A stretch of 20,140 bases of DNA, from contig JAZOOD010000053.1 of NCBI GenBank assembly GCA_045654805.1, positions 1 through 20,140 on the forward strand, in the 5' to 3' direction. How positions within the stretch are numbered: the first letter of the stretch is position 1; the number at the start of each line of letters is the position of its first letter. Positions 8,578 to 14,619 of the stretch are shown here, piece by piece. A program made the position numbers and the translations under genes. The notes beneath the pieces were generated by a model. It did not search any database. It had not been told where the DNA came from and was given only the letters and a program-made list of their open reading frames with translations. This DNA is from CAZNKU01 sp045654805 (lineage in GTDB: Bacteria > Bacillota > Clostridia > Monoglobales > Firm-18).

Positions 8578-8596
8578 GAATAAAGGAAGTGAAATA

Positions 8597-9811
8597 ATGC
8601 GAAAGAAACTACTTACAAACGGAAATGTGTTTAAAAGAACAGACGGTCGTTGGGGCGGAGTTGTATGGTACATGGATGAGCAAGGCGAACGCAAAAGGAA
8701 ATCCTTCTCAGGAACTACCAAGCAGGAAGCCAACAAAAAGATAACCGCTTACATAGCAGAATTCGAAAAAGCTATCGAGGATACAGATGAAAGCAAGAAG
8801 CTACTAAAAGATAGCCTGCAGAATTGGCTGGAAATAGTAAAGTTCCCATCGGTCGAGCAAACAAGCTACGACAGACTTGAAGGAACGGCAAGATGCCAAA
8901 TCTACCCACTGCTCGGCGATAAGGTGGTCGGTGACATTACCCCTGCTGATGTCAAGGCGATGCTTAATCACTGGATGTACCTCGGAAGGTCATACTCACT
9001 GGTAAAGAAAGCATATGTACTCCTAAACGAATACTACAGAAACCTATATGTAGAAGAACGGATACACAAGAATCCCATGGACAATGTGGAGATGATGAAA
9101 AAGGCAAACTTCCTCTCAGCTCAAGGAAAGGAAGACCTGCCGGAATGTGAAACCATCGAAGTCTTCACAGATGAGGAGCTTGAGAAATTCAAAGCCGAAG
9201 CCTTCCGAACACACTCCACAGGCAGTAGGGTATATCAGCAAGCAGGAGCCTTCATCCTGATGCTAAACACAGGACTGCGAACAGGCGAACTCCTGGGATT
9301 ACTAAATAGCGATATAGACCTTGAGAACAAAACAATGACAATAAGGCAGGCGGTAAAGTTAGTCGACCAAAGAGACGGAACAAAGCTCATAGGCGGTAAG
9401 GTTAAAAAAGTAGGCAAACCAAAAACCACCACAAGCAAACGAGTCGTACCGCTAAACAGTACGGCAATAGAAATGATACACGAGCTGCGGAAAGAATTCT
9501 ACTTCGGTAAAGATTCTCCGCTGGTGTGTGATGCAAACGGCGACTATGCGAACCCAACCAACCTGCGAAAACGACTATATAGAATAGAAGATGCTGCAGG
9601 AATAGAAACAAAAGGGCTCCATGCATTCAGACACACCTTCGCCACCAAGCTAATCAACGGAACAAAGTGTGCTGACGGAAGCATAAAAACACTAAACATA
9701 AAAGCGGTAGCCGACATCCTCGGACACACCACTACCGAGATAACCGAAAGGTACTATGTAAAAAAGGATACCTCAAGGCTGACCGGAATCACAGACGGAT
9801 TCGAGATATGA
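8597..9811 (+). CDS. tyrosine recombinase / integrase (Tn916-type domain layout)
   Basis: Cuts and rejoins DNA at specific sites through a phosphotyrosine link; this class drives integration and excision of Firmicutes elements. The protein is 404 residues from the ATG at 8597, which has AAGGAAGTG upstream; a longer in-frame reading from 8525 runs through the promoter and is rejected. Residues ~8-60 look like the arm-DNA-binding domain (NVFKRTDGRWGG to KRKSFSGTTKQEA), ~65-165 like the SAM-like core-binding domain and ~175-400 like the catalytic domain. The active site appears complete: Arg228 in TGLRTGE, His342 and Arg345 in HAFRHTFA, His377 in LGHTTTEITERYY and Tyr386 or Tyr387. It lies alone between S2 and S3. 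Its codons are richer in C-ending forms than the flanking defence-type genes, suggesting a different recent origin. Confidence 0.93.
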   Translation: MRKKLLTNGNVFKRTDGRWGGVVWYMDEQGERKRKSFSGTTKQEANKKITAYIAEFEKAIEDTDESKKLLKDSLQNWLEIVKFPSVEQTSYDRLEGTARCQIYPLLGDKVVGDITPADVKAMLNHWMYLGRSYSLVKKAYVLLNEYYRNLYVEERIHKNPMDNVEMMKKANFLSAQGKEDLPECETIEVFTDEELEKFKAEAFRTHSTGSRVYQQAGAFILMLNTGLRTGELLGLLNSDIDLENKTMTIRQAVKLVDQRDGTKLIGGKVKKVGKPKTTTSKRVVPLNSTAIEMIHELRKEFYFGKDSPLVCDANGDYANPTNLRKRLYRIEDAAGIETKGLHAFRHTFATKLINGTKCADGSIKTLNIKAVADILGHTTTEITERYYVKKDTSRLTGITDGFEI

Positions 9812-9828
9812 CGAAATCGCAGAATAAA

Positions 9829-9866
9829 ATACCCCTGAGAATGAATTAAATCACTCTCAGGGGTAT
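9829..9866. terminator. hairpin after the integrase, overlapping S3
   Basis: A perfect 12-bp inverted repeat (ATACCCCTGAGA at 9829-9840, complement at 9855-9866) with a 14-base loop. On the + strand no T run follows; on the - strand TTTTATTCT follows. The right arm shares its last three bases with S3. It may stabilise the integrase mRNA end or act as a weak bidirectional terminator. Confidence 0.65.
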
Positions 9867-9896
9867 CAAAATTTGATACGCATAAACAAAGAAAAG
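9864..9896 (+). repeat. S-site copy 3
   Basis: A 33-bp copy. Its first 15 bases, TATCAAAATTTGATA, form a perfect odd palindrome, the clearest dyad among the copies. It ends in the usual CAAAGAAAAG. Confidence 0.85.
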
Positions 9897-10190
9897 AGAT
9901 TTTTATTTTTGGGAAAAAATATCTGCGAGAATTGAAAAATATTCTTGCAGAATTGTTCTCTATAGGCGAAATTGATAGAATTGACGAAATCAAGTGATGC
10001 TAAAATGATGATGTAGCAGACGGAATCGTTAGAAACGGATGCGCCCGTATGCGAAATTGATGCTCATTTCAGGCATGATTATTTGAGTCTCAAGACCATG
10101 CGCCGTCATCAAAAATATAATTAAAAATTACTAAAATTCAAAATTGATGCTCTGAAATTTGATTTTGAAACACAAAAATTTTTAATGATT
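9897..10190. other. non-coding stretch with hairpins and ATTGATGCT repeats
   Basis: No credible gene is seen. The stretch holds an 11-bp stem (9922-9932 with 9941-9951), exact ATTGATGCT copies at 10056-10064 and 10143-10151, a GTGATGCT at 9994-10001, and two ATGCGCC words near 10039 and 10098. Both ATTGATGCT copies fall in the loops of short inverted repeats (GAAAT/ATTTC and TCAAAAT/ATTTTGA). It could be an integrase attachment region or encode a small RNA. Confidence 0.45.
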
Positions 10191-10231
10191 AAAAAATAAG
10201 AAGTGGCTCAAACGCAGTGTTTGAGCCACTT
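10191..10231 (-). terminator. intrinsic terminator of tRNA-Trp
   Basis: A perfect 13-bp stem (10201-10213 with 10219-10231) and five-base loop lie five bases downstream of the tRNA 3' end on the minus strand, followed by CTTATTTTTT. Confidence 0.92.
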
Positions 10232-10235
10232 TGTA

Positions 10236-10311
10236 TGGCAGGGGCAGTAGGACTTGAACCCACGGCACTCGGTTTTGGAGACCGATGCTCTACCAACTGA
10301 GCTATACCCCT
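10236..10311 (-). tRNA. tRNA-Trp (anticodon CCA), 3' CCA encoded
   Basis: The minus strand folds into a full cloverleaf of 76 bases: acceptor AGGGGTA/TGCCCCT, D arm with AGCTCAGTTGGTAGAGC, anticodon stem TCGGT/ACCGA with loop CTCCAAA giving anticodon CCA, and T arm GTGGG-TTCAAGT-CCTAC. The discriminator is G and the CCA end is encoded (10236-10238). It is probably a normal chromosomal gene, since all stems pair. Its position between S3 and S4 inside an accessory region is odd: either the island grew around it, or the tRNA is the element's integration target. The 3' end faces the integrase, the usual geometry for elements inserted into tRNA genes. Confidence 0.96.
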
Positions 10312-10356
10312 AAACAGCAAATATTAAGTTTTATTGAGTTACCATACGAACATAGG

Positions 10357-10379
10357 GACACGGTTTTGGAGGTCGTGTC
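10357..10379 (-). repeat. hairpin duplicating the tRNA-Trp anticodon-arm sequence
   Basis: CGGTTTTGGAG (10361-10371) matches 11 bases of the tRNA anticodon region (10270-10280), 91 bases away. It is enclosed by a GACACG/CGTGTC stem. It may be an attachment-site relic or a fragment of an old tRNA. It is short enough that chance is possible. Confidence 0.4.
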
Positions 10380-10539
10380 AAATTAAAAAGACCGTCCAAA
10401 TTGTTCCCACTGTTGAGCCTTGTTTGAGGGTTGCCAAAAATCTAATTTTTGCTTATGATGCTTTATTGATGCTATTGAAAAATCTCCTCTGTAAAACTGA
10501 TGCTCAACTGCCAAAAACCTACACATTTAATCTTATTTA

Positions 10540-10568
10540 AGTATAACATACATTCCGTGAAATTGCAA
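10540..10568 (-). promoter_or_regulatory. promoter reading toward tRNA-Trp
   Basis: On the minus strand, TTGCAA (10568-10563), a 17-base spacer and TATACT (10545-10540), with an extended TG just before the -10. It is the best promoter found upstream of the tRNA, though it implies a leader of about 220 bases. Confidence 0.5.
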
Positions 10569-10697
10569 ATAGAATCAAACGGAACTGCCCGTTTTGAGAA
10601 TGGCAAAATAAAATAAGCAGAATTACTCGACTAACAAAAATAAATGCAATACAAAACATTTTTGAGCCAATTACGGCAAATCATAGCTTAACCACCA

Positions 10698-10731
10698 TAT
10701 TAAAATATGACACGCCTTAAACAAAGAAAAA
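10698..10731 (+). repeat. S-site copy 4
   Basis: A 34-bp copy differing from copy 1 at five positions, including the final base (A instead of G). It lies in non-coding DNA with no gene on either side within 380 bases. Confidence 0.82.
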
Positions 10732-10917
10732 AACTTATGAAGTTTATACACAAAATCACGATTATGAAAACAGTATATTCACACGAAATCAAGATTAACG
10801 ATGCAAAAAATAATATTTAAAGGGATATTAATTTACGAAACCAATAATTTTATCCCTTTAACCTGCATTTAACGAAATCTAATTGTTCGATATCTAACAA
10901 AGTGTATGAAATTGACA
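10732..10917. other. short gene-free interval between S4 and S5
   Basis: These 186 bases between two S copies hold no credible gene. The main structure is the 11-bp inverted repeat at 10817-10861. The interval could be the remains of a decayed cassette or a small-RNA unit. Confidence 0.4.
10817..10861 (-). terminator. possible minus-strand terminator hairpin
   Basis: A perfect 11-bp inverted repeat (TTAAAGGGATA at 10817-10827, complement at 10851-10861) with a 23-base loop. Reading on the minus strand it is followed by AAATATTATTTTTT. It could end transcripts of the small gene at 11038-11160, although S5 lies between. Confidence 0.4.
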
Positions 10918-10951
10918 TATCAAAATATGATACACCTTAGACAAAGAAAAG
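10918..10951 (+). repeat. S-site copy 5
   Basis: A 34-bp copy differing from copy 1 at four positions, only 220 bp from copy 4. It marks the left edge of the interval holding the small gene and the GIY-YIG/nuclease pair. Confidence 0.85.
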
Positions 10952-10970
10952 GGATAAACTTAACTGTTTA

Positions 10971-11000
10971 GAGAAGGAACAAAATAAAGTGTAGTCCTCT
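10971..11000. repeat. GAGAAGGAAC...GTGTAGTCCTCT element, copy A
   Basis: An imperfect hairpin whose ends (GAGAAGGAAC and GTGTAGTCCTCT) recur at 11889-11919, so related elements flank the small gene and the GIY-YIG gene. Role unknown. Confidence 0.35.
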
Positions 11001-11037
11001 CCAAGCCCGTTAGAATGTGAGAAAGCCTAAATGACTA

Positions 11038-11160
11038 TTATTTTTCTAAAACACGAATCTTTTCGTCTTCTGGTTTTGTAGAAGTAGTTTTTTCATTGGG
11101 TTTCTTTTTAGACTCTGCTTGAGATATTAACTCATCAAGACTTGGAAGATTATCCTTCAT
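11038..11160 (-). CDS. small hydrophilic protein, 40 residues
   Basis: Not recognised. The minus strand encodes MKDNLPSLDELISQAESK... ending in KIRVLEK, a charged Lys/Glu-rich peptide without a signal peptide or membrane helix. Support is good for so small a gene: AAAGGAG lies nine bases before the ATG and a TTGTTT-17-TATAAT promoter lies upstream. It is transcribed divergently from the GIY-YIG gene and shares its ~150-base control region. It could be a regulator, an antitoxin or inhibitor of the neighbouring nuclease-like proteins, or the surviving N-terminus of a longer protein whose rest was lost near S5. Confidence 0.6.
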   Translation of the reverse strand: MKDNLPSLDELISQAESKKKPNEKTTSTKPEDEKIRVLEK

Positions 11161-11194
11161 AAAATATATCTCCTTTCTGCATGATTATAATTGT

Positions 11195-11223
11195 ATTATA
11201 CCTTCAAAAAATCCAAAAAACAA
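11195..11223 (-). promoter_or_regulatory. promoter of the 40-residue gene
   Basis: On the minus strand, TTGTTT (11223-11218), 17 bases and a perfect TATAAT (11200-11195). It is divergent from the GIY-YIG promoter at 11249-11277. Confidence 0.6.
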
Positions 11224-11248
11224 CAAAACCCAAAAGTAACGCATATAC

Positions 11249-11277
11249 TTTACTTCAAATGTGTTTTTTGATATAAT
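11249..11277 (+). promoter_or_regulatory. promoter of the GIY-YIG gene
   Basis: TTTACT (11249-11254), 17 bases and a perfect TATAAT (11272-11277). It lies after the first in-frame ATG at 11261, which supports the later start codon at 11312. Confidence 0.62.
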
Positions 11278-11311
11278 TTATTTACAAATAGATTGCATGG
11301 AGGAAATGACG

Positions 11312-11767
11312 ATGAGAATGACAACTGAGCAGAAAGTAAAAGAAGCATTGAATAGAAATATTGATATTCCTTCTATTTTGCTAGAGAGGGAAAACATTGT
11401 TGGTATATATGGATTTTTTGCAGTTAAAGAAAATACAGAATATTGTTTTTACATTGGTAAAGCAACTAATATGAGAACTAGAATTATAAACCAGCACATT
11501 CATCAATATCTAAATAATAATTTTTCAAAACTTGTGCCTGAAAAAATCAGGGATTATCTTGAAGAAGGATATAAAATTGAGGTTAGGATACTTGATGAAA
11601 TAGACTACAGGGACACCTCGTTTTCGAAGGCAGCACATCGTTTAGCACTTGCTGAATTAACAAAAATTGTAGAATACCAGAAGATTGGGCAATGCGAATT
11701 ACAAAAACTTGATGGAGCAAAAGAATGCGAAAAAACTTTTTGGGAAAATAATTATGTAATGAAATGA
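11312..11767 (+). CDS. small GIY-YIG domain protein
   Basis: A 151-residue protein with a GIY-YIG nuclease core: GIYGFF at residues 31-36, FYIGKATNMRTRI at 46-58 with the conserved YIG and following Arg, and a candidate metal-binding Glu115 in LALAELTK. The fold cleaves DNA in homing endonucleases, UvrC and some restriction enzymes; here it occurs without an obvious DNA-binding domain. The ATG at 11312 was chosen because GGAGG (11299-11303) lies eight bases before it and the promoter lies downstream of the ATG at 11261. It is followed after about 200 bases by a PD-(D/E)XK protein inside the same S5-S6 interval, so the two may act together in defence. Whether it is an active nuclease is unknown. 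Confidence 0.78.
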   Translation: MRMTTEQKVKEALNRNIDIPSILLERENIVGIYGFFAVKENTEYCFYIGKATNMRTRIINQHIHQYLNNNFSKLVPEKIRDYLEEGYKIEVRILDEIDYRDTSFSKAAHRLALAELTKIVEYQKIGQCELQKLDGAKECEKTFWENNYVMK

Positions 11768-11888
11768 TGTTTTTATCCCAAAGTTGAAGATAATAACATG
11801 TGGTAAAAATAATTATCTGCAACTGGACTTATTTAATAGAATTATTTTTTATTAGAAATTGAGATATAATATAACTATAAAACAGAGC

Positions 11889-11919
11889 GAGAAAAGGAAC
11901 TACTTGTGTGTAGTTCTCT
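11889..11919. repeat. GAGAAAAGGAAC...GTGTAGTTCTCT element, copy B
   Basis: It contains a clean GAACTAC-TTGTGT-GTAGTTC hairpin in the leader of the following gene and shares both ends with copy A at 10971-11000. No T run follows, so it is not a terminator. Confidence 0.4.
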
Positions 11920-11969
11920 GATGTTAATAGACAAAAAGATATTACATAGGTAAAAAGGTGGGTTGTACG

Positions 11970-13604
11970 GTGTATATATTTCAAGCGAGATCCTTTTGGG
12001 ATCTAATGGAAGTTCCTCAAAAAAAGTTTAGAACACGATTTAGTTATTTTTTTGGCGCTAATGAAAAGTTTATAGATGACAGACAAAAGGCATTGGACGT
12101 TCTAAATAATGTTCTTTTTACAATTCAAAATGAGATGTTAGAAAGAATAAAAACAGAGAGTACATATGGATTTTTGCTGAAGTTATATTATATATTTGAT
12201 GAAGTTCATTCTGTGTATTTAGCAGAAAAAGAGGCAAGAACACACTTGGTTAAGGAAAATATTGATAGTCCAGAGATTGTTGACCCGTTTGTAGTAAATA
12301 GAAATATTGAGCGCGATATTATTGATTCCTGTAACATTTGGATTGAAAATTGTATTTTATATCAACACGATCTCGATATAAAAACTCTTGATGTAAACAA
12401 AGAATTTGTGTTTGATGATAGTTTGATTATTGATTTATATTTATATGGATTTGCATCTAGGGGAATATCCCTGCTCAATCTTTCAACGAAAATCGGTAAA
12501 AATAATTCTTTTTATGGTTTGGAAATAAAAGTTAACCAAGATATACCAGCAGAGATATTAAAGTACCATCCGGTTATATATTTTAATACTTCTATCGTAG
12601 GTAATCAAAATGTACTTTCAAGCACACCATTAACAAAAGATGCAAATACAACAGACTTCGGAATTGGATTTGAAAATGAATATAATGTTGGGTTTCTACA
12701 GTTTTTAGCTACGATAAAGAGTTTTCATGAAGATCAACTTAGAGGTGATGAAAAATCGCTAACAGTAATTGAAAAAGAATACTTTATCGAGTTGGTAGAA
12801 CGGTACACGATTCCACCACTATGTGGAGAATCTTTTTATAACTCTTTTGTTTTAACAAAAGATAAAATAAAAAAACATTTACGAAACGGCGAGAACATCA
12901 TATGGAAGATGGGTACTAACAAATATCGTCATGAATTAAGACCTTTCGTTGCATTAGATGATGGAAATATTCTCATTGCATATGGGTCACTAGAGCAATC
13001 AAAACAATTATGGGCATCCTATTTTAGTAATGGTGGTATGTGTTATACAAATCCAGCTAAATTAGATTATTTAACCAACGCAATGGAACTAAAAAACAAG
13101 GAATTATCTGATGTGCTTGTAAATAAAATACGAGAAATTCTAAATAACCATTATAGTGCATCCGTGGATTTAAAGGATGTTAAGTATCAAAGAATTTTTG
13201 GAGAGCATTCTATCGATTATGGTGACTACGATGTTGTGTTTTATAGTAAGGAATCCAAAGAATTGTTTTTAATTGAATCAAAATACTTTTCTGATTCCTT
13301 AAATCCAAGTGGAATAGTTACAGACTATAAGAAGATGTTTGAAGAAAATGGATATTATGATCATTGTAGAAAACGATGCGATCTAGCATTATCTGAATCT
13401 GAAAAATTAAAGTATTTTCTTGGAGAACAAGATCAAATAGCAATTCACCTATTGTTTATATCATCAAAACCAATAGAAATGGAATTTACGGATGAAGATG
13501 GGATTGTTACAATGTTACCTTTGTGCATTTTCGAAAAATATCTTGAAGGAAAACTTATTAATGATGAAGATGATCAAGTGATGAGACCAATTAAGTATAT
13601 TTAG
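11970..13604 (+). CDS. large protein with C-terminal PD-(D/E)XK nuclease-like domain
   Basis: Not recognised as a named family; likely a defence-type nuclease. The C-terminal part has the PD-(D/E)XK pattern: Asp421 in DYGDYDVVFY and Glu436-X-Lys438 in LFLIESKYF, with the usual beta-hairpin between. Ahead of it RPFVALDDGNILIAYGS (about residues 320-336) resembles a strand-rich element also seen in the 713-residue protein further right. The first ~300 residues are mixed alpha/beta with no motif I can name. The GTG at 11970 has AAAGGTGG nine bases upstream; a GTG at 11958 is the alternative, giving 548 residues. No signal peptide or membrane helix is seen. It follows the GIY-YIG gene and its stop lies 10 bases before S6. 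AT-rich codon use matches the other defence-type genes, not the integrase. Confidence 0.75.
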   Translation: MYIFQARSFWDLMEVPQKKFRTRFSYFFGANEKFIDDRQKALDVLNNVLFTIQNEMLERIKTESTYGFLLKLYYIFDEVHSVYLAEKEARTHLVKENIDSPEIVDPFVVNRNIERDIIDSCNIWIENCILYQHDLDIKTLDVNKEFVFDDSLIIDLYLYGFASRGISLLNLSTKIGKNNSFYGLEIKVNQDIPAEILKYHPVIYFNTSIVGNQNVLSSTPLTKDANTTDFGIGFENEYNVGFLQFLATIKSFHEDQLRGDEKSLTVIEKEYFIELVERYTIPPLCGESFYNSFVLTKDKIKKHLRNGENIIWKMGTNKYRHELRPFVALDDGNILIAYGSLEQSKQLWASYFSNGGMCYTNPAKLDYLTNAMELKNKELSDVLVNKIREILNNHYSASVDLKDVKYQRIFGEHSIDYGDYDVVFYSKESKELFLIESKYFSDSLNPSGIVTDYKKMFEENGYYDHCRKRCDLALSESEKLKYFLGEQDQIAIHLLFISSKPIEMEFTDEDGIVTMLPLCIFEKYLEGKLINDEDDQVMRPIKYI

Positions 13605-13613
13605 ATTGTAGGA

Positions 13614-13647
13614 TAACAAAAATTGAATGACATTAATCAAAGAAAAG
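13614..13647 (+). repeat. S-site copy 6
   Basis: The most diverged 34-bp copy (27 of 34 matching copy 1), but its last 17 bases are identical to copy 1. It starts 10 bases after the upstream stop codon and merges into the hairpin at 13645-13689. Confidence 0.72.
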
Positions 13648-13689
13648 CGAAATCGAGAAATCGGAAGAAATCTCGGTTCCGCTTGTTTT
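13645..13689. terminator. bidirectional terminator between convergent genes
   Basis: A 14-base imperfect stem (13645-13658 with 13671-13684) between the + strand nuclease and the - strand Abi_2 gene. On the minus strand the T-rich tail CTTTTCTTTG is the complement of the S6 end; on the + strand GTTTT follows. Confidence 0.78.
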
Positions 13690-13698
13690 AATCACTGA

Positions 13699-14619
13699 TT
13701 ATATTTGTTCCCAATTTTTCGGGAATCCCATTGCACTGAGAATATCATTTTTGCTCAGTGCAGTAGTGTTTTGAATGTAGTGGTCAATTGTATTCGACAG
13801 GCTTGTTTTGAATTTATTGAAATCATCCATGACAAGAAAATACTTAAAAGCAATGACAATGGCAAACAAATCACGAATCCCCTTGTCGTATGTGCTTCCT
13901 CTTCGTTGAATATTCAATGCTTTGTGAACAGGAAGGTTAGGAATGATGTTTTTAGTTTTGTATGAAAATAACCTTTCGTTGTGTGCGCACACATTTCTGA
14001 ACTTAGTAACTACACTTAAAATCTGTCCTACTTGTTTTTCTGATAAACTGTTAAATTCACGACTTACCTTGAATTGCAAATCCTGGGTCATAAGTCCATA
14101 GAATTTAGAAAGTGTTCCAAAGGTTATTCCGTTAAACAACACCCAAAGCGGGACATTGCTATATGTATTTCTGTGGTGGTTGATATAAGCATAATCACTG
14201 TTTTGATTTGCTAATTTATCAAGTTCGCCAATGAGCCTTTTTACATCTGCACTATATTTGGGATATATAGAAAAATTATTCTCATCCAAATAGAAGGATT
14301 GGTGCTCTCCGTACTTTTCGCAAAAATAGTAGGAAATAACTGAACGAAGATGGCGTTCTATTTTCAAAATATATTTAAGGAATAATTCTCTGAGGTTTTC
14401 ATCAAATTTATATAATGCAACAATATCCTCAAAATTGGTTCCGTCTTTGTATTTTTGAGTAGTAGGATTTTTGAAAAGCTCCTTGTATCCGCCGATAAGT
14501 GCAAAATATCCAATCTGCTTAAGGACATCTGTTGCATACCCTTTATCGGCAATTATTAAGTTTTTATCATTTACGAGCTTGTCAATTTGTTGCTCGTATG
14601 TAAGGAATGACTGTGCCAT
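13699..14619 (-). CDS. Abi_2 family (AbiD/AbiF-like) abortive-infection HEPN protein
   Basis: A 306-residue predicted HEPN ribonuclease of the Abi_2 family, whose AbiD and AbiF members stop phage growth by disabling the infected cell. Typical features are FLTYEQQIDKLVNDKNLIIAD near the start, the Tyr/Gly-rich YFALIGGYKELF (38-49), and FDENLRELFLKYILKIERHLRSVISYYF (72-99), the family's signature helix. The catalytic HEPN R-X4-H motif is intact: Arg208-Asn-Val-Cys-Ala-His213 in TKFRNVCAHNERL. GGAGG lies five bases before the ATG, and a perfect-spacing promoter lies 90 bases upstream. The leader between them is highly structured (two hairpins with the same apical sequence), fitting the known association of AbiF genes with a conserved upstream RNA thought to act as antitoxin. 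It converges on the upstream nuclease gene. Confidence 0.9.
   Translation of the reverse strand: MAQSFLTYEQQIDKLVNDKNLIIADKGYATDVLKQIGYFALIGGYKELFKNPTTQKYKDGTNFEDIVALYKFDENLRELFLKYILKIERHLRSVISYYFCEKYGEHQSFYLDENNFSIYPKYSADVKRLIGELDKLANQNSDYAYINHHRNTYSNVPLWVLFNGITFGTLSKFYGLMTQDLQFKVSREFNSLSEKQVGQILSVVTKFRNVCAHNERLFSYKTKNIIPNLPVHKALNIQRRGSTYDKGIRDLFAIVIAFKYFLVMDDFNKFKTSLSNTIDHYIQNTTALSKNDILSAMGFPKNWEQI

Larger units (their letters stand above)
10312..10697. other. non-coding region upstream of tRNA-Trp
   Basis: No supported coding region. It contains a hairpin repeating part of the tRNA anticodon arm (10357-10379), GATGCT words at 10457, 10468 and 10499, and a minus-strand promoter at 10540-10568. 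Transcription from that promoter would give the tRNA a leader of about 220 bases. Confidence 0.45.

Noticed and set aside
8525..8596. Longer N-terminus for the integrase starting at 8525
   Set aside because: It would translate the -35/-10 promoter and the leader hairpin. The ATG at 8597 has a proper ribosome site and gives the normal family N-terminus.
10350..10390. T-box riboswitch for tryptophan (TGG within a hairpin)
   Set aside because: No T-box sequence, antiterminator or tryptophan-related gene follows on the + strand. The sequence is better explained as similarity to the tRNA anticodon arm.
9997..10504. Replication iterons formed by the GATGCT repeats
   Set aside because: The spacing is irregular, no initiator gene is adjacent and no DnaA boxes were seen. 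The link to the integrase is the simpler reading.
9994..10504. Type III toxin-antitoxin RNA repeats (ToxIN-like)
   Set aside because: The repeated unit is only 6-9 bases with variable spacing, and no ToxN-like gene follows.
10334..10540. 68-codon + strand reading frame upstream of the tRNA
   Set aside because: It starts at a TTG with no ribosome site, runs through the tRNA-like hairpin and the GATGCT repeats, and has no domain-like pattern.
11261..11311. Upstream ATG for the GIY-YIG protein
   Set aside because: It precedes the -10 box at 11272-11277, so it would not be in the mRNA. The ATG at 11312 has GGAGG at the right distance.
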